Assembly: GCA_946478645.1 (NCBI GenBank)
Contig: CAMLCW010000033.1
Location: 1-23,221 of the forward strand
DNA from: an uncultured Variovorax sp.
GTDB taxonomy: Bacteria; Pseudomonadota; Gammaproteobacteria; Burkholderiales; Burkholderiaceae
Length of the DNA: 23,221 bases
Direction of reading: 5' to 3'
The notes below the pieces were generated by a model. That model was not told the DNA's origin and did not search any database. It saw only the letters and a program-made list of their open reading frames with translations. Made by a program: the position numbers and the translations under genes. The stretch's first letter is position 1. Each line of letters begins with the position of its first letter. This document shows, piece after piece, positions 8,368 to 14,551 of the stretch.

Positions 8368-8907
8368 ATGAGTCGATTTCTCGGCGAGATCCGCCAGCTG
8401 GGCTATGTCGTGCACGACATCGAGGCCGCCATGGACTACTGGAGCACCAAGCTGGGCGTGGGCCCGTGGTTCTACAACCCCAAGGTGCCGATCCAAAACT
8501 ACCGCTACAACGGCGAGGCGCACGAGCCCCACAACTCGGTGGCGCTCGCCAACTCGGGCTATGTGCAGGTCGAGCTGATCCAGACGCGCAACGATGTGCC
8601 CTCGATGTACCGCGACTTCCTGCAGGCCGGCCGCACCGGGCTGCAGCACGTGGCCTACTGGACCGCCGACTACGACGCCGACCTCGCGCGCCTGACCGCG
8701 CAGGGCTTCAAGCCCGTGATGAGCGGCGAAGTGGGCGTGCGCGGACGCTTCATCTACTTCGACACCGAGTACCACCCGGGCACGGTGATCGAGCTGTCCG
8801 AAGTGGCGGGGCCCAAGGGCAAGATGTTCGACCTGATCCGCAGCGCCTCCGAGGGCTGGGACGGCAGCGAACCGGTGCGGCCCTTCCCCGACCTGAGCAA
8901 GCTGTGA
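8368..8907 (+). CDS. VOC-superfamily (glyoxalase-fold) protein
   Basis: A 179-residue protein with two vicinal-oxygen-chelate modules: QLGYVVHDIEAAMDYWSTKLGVGPW (10-34) and LQHVAYWTADYDADL (92-106). By position the metal ligands would be Gln10 (where most relatives have His), Glu69 (VQVELIQ), His94 and Glu142 (TVIELSEV). VOC enzymes include epimerases, isomerases, lyases and dioxygenases, all acting through a metal-chelated enolate or similar intermediate. It sits between the transporter and the RuBisCO-like gene in the same operon, so it probably acts on the same substrate, perhaps by isomerising or epimerising an oxo-acid. This is inference: no characterised homologue is recognised. CGGAG lies upstream of the ATG. 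Confidence 0.86.
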   Translation: MSRFLGEIRQLGYVVHDIEAAMDYWSTKLGVGPWFYNPKVPIQNYRYNGEAHEPHNSVALANSGYVQVELIQTRNDVPSMYRDFLQAGRTGLQHVAYWTADYDADLARLTAQGFKPVMSGEVGVRGRFIYFDTEYHPGTVIELSEVAGPKGKMFDLIRSASEGWDGSEPVRPFPDLSKL

Positions 8908-8912
8908 GCACG

Positions 8913-10181
8913 ATGGCGGCCGAACGCATCCGCGCGCGCTACCTGATCGAGACGCCGGTCGACCCTGCGGCCGTGGCCGAGGTGATGGCCGGCGAGCAGT
9001 CGTGCGGCACCTTCACGCGGGTCGAGGGCGAGACCGATGCGCTGCGCGCACGTGCGCGCGCCACGGTCGAGGCGATCACCGAGCTGGAATCCGTTGCAGC
9101 GCCGAGCCTGCCGAACGCGCTGCTCGAACGCAAGGGAACGCGCGGGCCCTGGCGGCGCGCGCAGGTCGACATCTCGTTCCCGGTGGCGAACATCGGCGCC
9201 AACCTGCCGACGCTCGCGGCCACCGTCTCGGGCAACCTCTACGACCTGGGCGAAGTGACGGGCCTGCGGCTTGAATCGCTGCAGGTTCCCGCCGCGTACC
9301 GCGCGCAGTTCGAGATGCCGCGCGTGGGCATTGCGGGCACGCGGCGCGCCACCGGCGTGGCGAGCGGTGCGCTGGTCGGCACGATCATCAAGCCGAACGT
9401 CGGGCTGTCTGCTTCGGAGACGGCCGAGCTGGTGGGCCGGCTCTGCGCCGCCGGCGTCGACTTCATCAAGGACGACGAGGTCTGCGCCGACCCCGCGCAT
9501 GCGCCGCTGGCCGAGCGCGTGCCCGCGGTGATGGCCGTGGTGCGCGCGCACCAGCAGCGCACCGGCAAGCATGTGATGGTGGCCTTCAACATCACCGACG
9601 AGACCGATGCGATGAAGCGCCACGCCGACCTCGTCGAGCGCGAGGGCGGCTCGTGCGTGATGGCCAGCCTCAACTGGTGCGGCCATTCGGGCATCCAGAC
9701 CCTGCGGCGCCATACCGGCCTGGCGCTGCACGGGCACCGCAACGGCTATGGCGCGCTGTCGCGCCATCCGCTCCTGGGCATCTCGTTCCAGGCCTACCAG
9801 ACGCTCTGGCGGCTGGCCGGCGTCGACCACATGCACGTGCACGGGCTGCAGGGCAAGTTCTCGCAGCCCGACAGCGAAGTCATCGAATCGGCGCAAGACT
9901 GCTACACGCCTTTGACGGACGCCACGGACGACCGCGTGATGCCGGCGTTCTCGTCGGGCCAGTGGGCCGGCACCGTGCCCGCGACCTGGGCCGCGGTCGG
10001 CAGCGACGACCTGCTCTTCATGGCGGGCGGCGGCATCCTCGCGCATCCCGACGGCGCGGCCGCCGGCGTCACGAGCATCCGCCAGGCCTGGGCGGCCGCA
10101 CGCGCGGGCGTACCGCTGGCCGAGGCGGCCGAGCGCGACGGCGAACTCGCGCGCGCACTCGCGTTCTTCGCCAAGCCATGA
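8913..10181 (+). CDS. oiaX: RuBisCO-like protein, probable 3-oxo-acid-sugar-phosphate decarboxylase (OiaX-like)
   Basis: A 422-residue RuBisCO-superfamily enzyme. The active-site scaffold can be read directly: GTIIKPNVGLS (Lys160, equivalent to RuBisCO Lys175), FIKDDE (Lys186 for the carbamate, with Asp188 and Glu189 for the metal; RuBisCO 201/203/204), HGHR (His275, Arg276; 294/295), DHMHVHGLQGK (His308 and loop-6 Lys315; 327/334), SSGQW (equivalent to Ser379) and FMAGGGILAHPDG (phosphate site). RuBisCO Lys177 is Asn162 here. Together with the adjacent DUF1537 kinase this fits OiaX, which decarboxylates 3-oxo-isoapionate 4-phosphate to L-erythrulose 1-phosphate. A different 3-oxo acid, or OiaT-type activity, is possible. 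A GTG at 8904 overlapping the VOC stop (GTGA) is an alternative start adding three residues. It is not a carbon-fixing RuBisCO. Confidence 0.85.
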   Translation: MAAERIRARYLIETPVDPAAVAEVMAGEQSCGTFTRVEGETDALRARARATVEAITELESVAAPSLPNALLERKGTRGPWRRAQVDISFPVANIGANLPTLAATVSGNLYDLGEVTGLRLESLQVPAAYRAQFEMPRVGIAGTRRATGVASGALVGTIIKPNVGLSASETAELVGRLCAAGVDFIKDDEVCADPAHAPLAERVPAVMAVVRAHQQRTGKHVMVAFNITDETDAMKRHADLVEREGGSCVMASLNWCGHSGIQTLRRHTGLALHGHRNGYGALSRHPLLGISFQAYQTLWRLAGVDHMHVHGLQGKFSQPDSEVIESAQDCYTPLTDATDDRVMPAFSSGQWAGTVPATWAAVGSDDLLFMAGGGILAHPDGAAAGVTSIRQAWAAARAGVPLAEAAERDGELARALAFFAKP

Positions 10182-11506
10182 CGCTACCGCCTCCGGCCGT
10201 CGTCTACTACGGCGACGACTTCACCGGCGCCACCGACACGCTCGGCACCGCGGCGCGCGCGGGCCTGCGTGCGCTGCTGTTCCTCAAGCTGCCCGACGCG
10301 GCGCGGCTCGAACGCGCGGGCCCGCTCGACGTGCTCGGCATCGCGGGCGCTGCGCGCGCGATGTCGCCCGACGAGATGCAGGCCGAACTGCGGCCCGTGG
10401 CCGCACTCTTCCGCGCGCTGAAAGGCGCGCGCGTGCTGCACTACAAGACTTGTTCCACCTTCGACAGCGCACCGCACATCGGTTCCATCGGCGCTGCGGT
10501 CGAGGTGCTGCGCGCGGCCGTCGACACGCCATGGACCGCGATCGTCGGCGGCCAGCCGAACCTGGGCCGCTACTGCCTGTTCGGCCATCTGTTCGCGGCC
10601 GCGGGCAGCGGCGGCGAGGTGTTCCGCATCGACCGGCATCCGACGATGCGCCGGCATCCGGTCACGCCGATGGCCGAATCCGACCTGCGGCTGCACCTTG
10701 CGAAGCAGGGGCTGGCCGATGTGGGCTCGCTGCCTTTCACGGCCGCGGCGCAGGGCGCCGAAGCGATCGACGTTGCGCTGAATCAGGCGCTCGATGCGCC
10801 GGCAGCGCCGGCCGTGCTGTTCGACGTGGCCGACGCGGCGCAGCTCGCGGCGATCGGCCAGGTGTTGTGGGCACGTGCGCGCAGCGCCACCCTGCTGGCC
10901 GTGGGCCCGAGCAGCGTGGTCGATGCCTTGGGCAGCGCGATGGCACCGCGCAATGCCGAAGCGCGCGCGGCGCAACGGCCCCCCGTGGCGCCGGCTTCCG
11001 GCCCCGTGCTGGTGCTGGCCGGAAGCCTGTCGCCCGTGACCGCGCGCCAGGTCGCGGCCGCGCGCTCTTTCGACATCGTCTGGCTCGATGCGCCCGCGCT
11101 CGCACGGCGCGATGCCGCCACGCTCGCGCGCCATGCAGACGAGATCGCGCAAGGGCTCGCACGCGGCCGCCATGTGCTGGCATGCACCCGCGCACCCGCT
11201 TCCGAAGCGCCCGCGGCAGAAGTCGATGCGCAGGCACTCGCGCGCGCGGGCGGCGAGCTGCTGGCGCGGGTGCTCGCGCGCGCGCCGCTGCGGCGCGTCG
11301 GCATCGCGGGCGGCGACACCTCGAGCCACGGCGTGCAGGCGCTCGATGCCTGGGGGCTTTCGTACATCGCCGACCTCGGCGCCGGTGCCTCGCTGTGCCG
11401 CGTGCACAGCGACGACGCAACGCTCGACGGCATGGAGATCATGCTCAAGGGCGGGCAGATGGGCGCGCCGGACGTGTTCGAGCAGTTGGTGCACGGCACC
11501 GCCTGA
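10178..11506 (+). CDS. oiaK: DUF1537 four-carbon acid sugar kinase, probable 3-oxo-isoapionate kinase (OiaK-like)
   Basis: A 442-residue ATP-dependent kinase of the DUF1537 family. The N-terminal substrate domain begins with GDDFTGATD (12-20), the family's acid-sugar-binding motif. The C-terminal nucleotide domain has the glycine-rich GGDTSSHG (378-385) and LKGGQMGAPD near the end. The ATG overlaps the stop of the RuBisCO-like gene (ATGA), so the two are translationally coupled. In the D-apionate pathway OiaK phosphorylates 3-oxo-isoapionate before OiaX decarboxylates it; the pairing here makes that the leading hypothesis. DUF1537 kinases also act on threonate, erythronate and other acids, so the substrate is not proven. 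It is the last gene of the operon; no strong terminator hairpin is visible in the 27 bp before the convergent esterase gene. Confidence 0.85.
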   Translation: MTLPPPAVVYYGDDFTGATDTLGTAARAGLRALLFLKLPDAARLERAGPLDVLGIAGAARAMSPDEMQAELRPVAALFRALKGARVLHYKTCSTFDSAPHIGSIGAAVEVLRAAVDTPWTAIVGGQPNLGRYCLFGHLFAAAGSGGEVFRIDRHPTMRRHPVTPMAESDLRLHLAKQGLADVGSLPFTAAAQGAEAIDVALNQALDAPAAPAVLFDVADAAQLAAIGQVLWARARSATLLAVGPSSVVDALGSAMAPRNAEARAAQRPPVAPASGPVLVLAGSLSPVTARQVAAARSFDIVWLDAPALARRDAATLARHADEIAQGLARGRHVLACTRAPASEAPAAEVDAQALARAGGELLARVLARAPLRRVGIAGGDTSSHGVQALDAWGLSYIADLGAGASLCRVHSDDATLDGMEIMLKGGQMGAPDVFEQLVHGTA

Positions 11507-11533
11507 CGTGCGGCGCCGCGTCGCTGCCTGGCG

Positions 11534-12409
11534 CTACTTGAAGATCCGCACGATCGCGTCCTCGAACGCGAGCACGTCCGTGCCCACGTGGCTGGCCGCG
11601 AACTCCGTCTCGACGAGCTGCAGCCCCGGGTAGCGGCGGTCCGCCATGCGCTGGTACAGCGCCTTCACCTGCGGCCCGTTGCACTTGTCGCCGCAGTGGG
11701 CCAGGATCATCGTGACGGGCAGCGGCCGTCCGGCCAGCGCGTCGAACATCTGCTGCTCCAGCTGGTAGAGGTGCGCCTGCTGCTGCCAGAACGCGCCCTC
11801 GATCGAGATGAAATGCGAGAAGACCAGGTTGTCGGGCGCTTCGAGGAACAGCGCCGACGCCGCGAGGTTGCCGCTGGTCGAGAGCCCCGTGAGCATGCGC
11901 ATCTTCGGGTCGGTGCGGTACCGGGACTCGACGAAGGGGATCAGGTCCTTCGCAAGGAACGCGTGATAGGCCTCGGCACCGGGAAAGTTGTAGTCCTCCT
12001 GCCTGCGCGCGGTGTTGCCGATGCCGATGAGCAGCGTCTTCGTCCCCCGCTTCAAAAGGATCTTCCGGAGGTTCTCGAAGCGCGTGTCGGGCAACCCGTT
12101 GGTGGCATCGCCGTCGAGCGCGTAGATGGTGGGAAACGCATCGCTGCCCGAGTCGTAGGCAGACGGAATGAAGACCGTGACCGGATAGGTCACGCCGGTC
12201 GCGCTCGACTTGATGTTCTCGTACACCACGCGGCCGTCGCCGATGGGCGCGGGCGCGGGCTGCACCGGCGCACCGCCGACCGGCGGCAGGATCGGTAGGC
12301 CGCCGCCGCCACCTCCGCCCCCACCACCCCCGCCGCAGGCCGACAGGCCCGCAAGAACCACACAGCTTCCGAGTGCGATGAGCACGCGGCGAAGTTTTTT
12401 CAATCGCAT
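11534..12409 (-). CDS. secreted lipoprotein esterase (alpha/beta hydrolase, putative-esterase family)
   Basis: A 291-residue serine hydrolase. The N-terminus is a lipoprotein signal: positive residues, a hydrophobic core and lipobox LSAC with Cys25 as the acylated residue. It is followed directly by twelve glycines (26-37) and a Pro/Ala-rich linker, a flexible tether. The catalytic domain has FPTIYALDGD (oxyanion region, 92-101), nucleophile elbow GLSTSG (175-180, Ser177) and a probable catalytic His274 in ASHVGTD, with an acid possibly at Asp241 in HCGDKC. It resembles the putative esterase (esterase D/Fes-IroE-like) family; the substrate is unknown. GAGGA about 11 bases upstream supports the ATG. 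It is divergent from the phosphoethanolamine-transferase-like gene (162 bp apart). Confidence 0.85.
   Translation of the reverse strand: MRLKKLRRVLIALGSCVVLAGLSACGGGGGGGGGGGGLPILPPVGGAPVQPAPAPIGDGRVVYENIKSSATGVTYPVTVFIPSAYDSGSDAFPTIYALDGDATNGLPDTRFENLRKILLKRGTKTLLIGIGNTARRQEDYNFPGAEAYHAFLAKDLIPFVESRYRTDPKMRMLTGLSTSGNLAASALFLEAPDNLVFSHFISIEGAFWQQQAHLYQLEQQMFDALAGRPLPVTMILAHCGDKCNGPQVKALYQRMADRRYPGLQLVETEFAASHVGTDVLAFEDAIVRIFK
12298..12336 (-). repeat. GGN codon tract encoding poly-glycine
   Basis: On the plus strand this is an almost uninterrupted run of CCN triplets (ccgccgccgccacctccgcc and onward) that encodes the twelve-glycine tether after the lipobox cysteine of the esterase. The codons are mixed (GGC, GGT, GGG), so it is an imperfect trinucleotide repeat. 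Length changes by multiples of three would be tolerated by the protein. Confidence 0.8.
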
Positions 12410-12571
12410 GACGAGCAGTCCTCTTTTCCTCCGGTGCCAGGCGCACCGGGCTGGATCGTCGGCGTTAACAAAGATGACGTCAATGACGCAGGGACGCGCA
12501 CCTCAATGCCCCGCTGGATGGCCGGCTGTTGCAAGCGGCCGTTTTTTTCGCTCTGCCAGAATCCAGCGCGC

Positions 12572-14218
12572 ATGAACCCCGAAGCCGACCATCCCCGCGA
12601 TCCCGCTCGCGCCCCGCCTCGAAGTGCCTGGCTCGCCTGCTCGTCGATGGCCGCTGTCCTTCTCGCGATGATCGCGCTGGGCCATGACGGGCGGCGCATC
12701 GCCCAGCTCATCGCGCTCGCTGCACCCGCTCTGGCGTGGATGCTCTGGCCGATACGCAGTCCGGTGCTGCACCGGGCCCGCACCGTTGCGGTCTGGCTCT
12801 GGGCCATGGCTTTCGCGGTCGACGGCGTGCTCCGCGCCTATCTGCTCGACACCTACCAGGCCGCACCGGACAGTTCGTTCGTGCAAGCCGCAGCGGCCAA
12901 CACCAACAGCCGCGAGACCTGGGAATACGTGGCCACGCACTGGCGGGCCATGTTGATCTGGTCGGGCGCGATCGTCGTGGCCGCGCTGATCGTGGCGCGG
13001 TCAGTGGTTCACGGCGCGCGCCAGGCACATCGCTGGCCCCGCGGCGCTGTCGTGCTCGTCGCCGTGGTGCTCAGCGTGGGAAGCATCGCGTACCTCAGCA
13101 AGCCATGGCGCCGCCTTCATCCGGTCATGTACTGGGCCCACTGGCACGACACGGTGCACCGGCTGCGCGCGAGCTGGGCCGACCAGCACAAACAGCGCGA
13201 GACGGCGCACGCACGCGCACGCGCGGTCGCGCCGGTGATCGCGAAGGAAGGGCCTTCGACCGTCGTGCTCGTCATCACCGACAGCATCAATCGCGACAAC
13301 ATGTCGCTCTACGGCTACCAGCGCGCCACGACGCCGCGCATGCAGGCGCACAAGGCTCAGCTGAAAGACAAGATGATCGTCATGCGCCATGCCTGGTCGG
13401 TCGATGCGAGCACCCTGCCCTCGCTGCGCAACATGTTCAATTTCGGCCAGCCGCAGAGCGACGAGCCGCAGCATGTCCTGGCGCTCGCACGCGCTGCGGG
13501 CTACAAGGTCTGGTGGATGAGCAACCACGACGACATCGCCATCGAACAGCAGCACGCCAAGCTCGCGAACGTGGTCGACATCGTCAATCGCGTGCCCGGA
13601 CGGGCCGGCGCCTCGCTCGACGGCGAACTGCTCGATTGCGTGCAGGAAGCGCTCGAGGACCCGGCCGAGCGCAAGCTGATCGTGGTCCACCTGATGGGGG
13701 CGCACCCGCACTACAGCCTTCGGTTCCCGGAGGGGCAGAACCCTTTCGACGACCGGATCGACGATGTCGAAGAAGGGCTCGAGAAGAGCGGCCGATCAGC
13801 CTGGGTGCGAAAGTTCCGGCAGGAGTACGACTCGGCCATGCTCTATCACGACTTCGTGGTGTCCGAGACGCTGCACCTCACGCGCCGAATCGGCCGTCCG
13901 AACGAATACCGGGCGTGGATGTACCTGTCGGACCACGGGCAGGAAGTCGGCCACGGCAGCGACCATGCCGGCCACAGCCCTTCGACGGCCTCGGGCTACC
14001 GGATACCGACGGTCATCTGGCGCAACGATCCGGAATGGGCACCCCATCCCGGCATCGGCGAGCGGCCGTTCCGCGCCGACTGGGCGGGCTGGACCTTGGC
14101 CGACCTGCTCCATCTTCAATGGCAAGGTGGCGCAAGCAACCGCAATGCCTTGGGTGCGGACTACAGGTGGGTGGCGCCGGAGCTGCCGGTGAAGGTGGTG
14201 TCTTTCGTGGCACCCTGA
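12572..14218 (+). CDS. CptA/EptA-like phosphoethanolamine transferase (sulfatase-fold membrane enzyme)
   Basis: A 548-residue inner-membrane enzyme, the usual length for EptA/CptA proteins. Five hydrophobic segments lie at about 20-38, 43-61, 71-92, 126-146 and 158-176, followed by a periplasmic sulfatase-fold domain. The family blocks are VVLVITDSINRDNMSLYGY (231-249; most relatives have GES where this has TDS, so Asp237 would replace the metal-binding Glu), the nucleophile region WSVDASTLPSLRNMF (probable Thr281), HLMGAHPHY (373-381), EYDSAMLYHDFVVSETL (418-434) and YLSDHGQEVGHG with Asp454/His455. Such enzymes move phosphoethanolamine from phosphatidylethanolamine onto lipopolysaccharide lipid A or core. 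The ATG at 12572 has no good ribosome site, but its length fits; in-frame codons reach back to 12434. Confidence 0.87.
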   Translation: MNPEADHPRDPARAPPRSAWLACSSMAAVLLAMIALGHDGRRIAQLIALAAPALAWMLWPIRSPVLHRARTVAVWLWAMAFAVDGVLRAYLLDTYQAAPDSSFVQAAAANTNSRETWEYVATHWRAMLIWSGAIVVAALIVARSVVHGARQAHRWPRGAVVLVAVVLSVGSIAYLSKPWRRLHPVMYWAHWHDTVHRLRASWADQHKQRETAHARARAVAPVIAKEGPSTVVLVITDSINRDNMSLYGYQRATTPRMQAHKAQLKDKMIVMRHAWSVDASTLPSLRNMFNFGQPQSDEPQHVLALARAAGYKVWWMSNHDDIAIEQQHAKLANVVDIVNRVPGRAGASLDGELLDCVQEALEDPAERKLIVVHLMGAHPHYSLRFPEGQNPFDDRIDDVEEGLEKSGRSAWVRKFRQEYDSAMLYHDFVVSETLHLTRRIGRPNEYRAWMYLSDHGQEVGHGSDHAGHSPSTASGYRIPTVIWRNDPEWAPHPGIGERPFRADWAGWTLADLLHLQWQGGASNRNALGADYRWVAPELPVKVVSFVAP

Positions 14219-14224
14219 CACGGC

Positions 14225-14551
14225 TCAGTGCGGGGACGCACGGCGGGTTCGGCGCCTGCGCCGATGGGACGGCTGGTTCCCTCGGCGGTATCGTCCACGC
14301 GGCCGAGCCGGGTGTACGGGTACGGCGAGTCGAAGGTCTTGTAGAAGATGACCAGGGTCCGCGCGCCGTACAGCATCAGGTCGCCGTTGCGGAGCGTGCC
14401 GGGACGGATGGTGGTGGTCGGCAGTGCGCGGGGCAGCGCCGCATGCTTCTCGTTGCCGTTGAGGTCCGGCATGTCGGTGCTTGCGTAGCCTGCAGCGTCG
14501 AACAGCCACGCCCGCAAGAACCACGCAGCCTGCGAGCGCGCCGCGACGGTA
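14225..14551 (-). pseudogene. decayed composite of MFS and cyclophilin-like gene fragments
   Basis: The 333 bp between the transferase stop and the chemoreceptor stop hold no intact gene. On the minus strand they read a fragment of the MFS protein (FDAAGYAST), directly joined to most of the cyclophilin-like protein (MPDLNGNEKHA...TRLGRVDD). After RVDD the reading continues into unrelated sequence and finds no family C-terminus. The cyclophilin-like part (14290-14476) matches 18684-18870 at 182 of 187 positions by eye, without gaps. The MFS part (14476-14504) matches 19139-19167 at 28 of 29. Order and orientation are those of the intact operon, so the simplest account is a copy of that region with about 270 bp deleted internally. 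An upstream stretch (14510-14540) resembles the signal-peptide region of the esterase gene. Confidence 0.78.
14290..14476 (-). repeat. dispersed duplication, copy 1 (cyclophilin-like segment)
   Basis: An ungapped 187-bp stretch differing at only five positions from 18684-18870, in the same orientation. It lies within the composite pseudogene. Confidence 0.92.

Noticed and set aside
8754..10046. 430-codon open frame on the minus strand, opposite the RuBisCO-like gene
   Set aside because: Low-complexity Arg/His-rich translation, and the opposite strand carries a full RuBisCO-like active site.
8913..10181. A true carbon-fixing RuBisCO large subunit
   Set aside because: Lys177 is replaced by Asn, there is no small subunit or phosphoribulokinase, and the kinase partner and operon fit an OiaX-like decarboxylase.
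11507..11533. GCGGCGCCGC as a terminator between the kinase and the esterase
   Set aside because: It is a short GC palindrome with no loop and no T-run; such strings are common in this DNA.
13265..13320. Apparent loss of the catalytic threonine in the phosphoethanolamine-transferase-like enzyme
   Set aside because: In this family the nucleophile lies about 40 residues further on; the ASTLPSL segment with Thr281 fits it. Only the Glu-to-Asp change remains notable.
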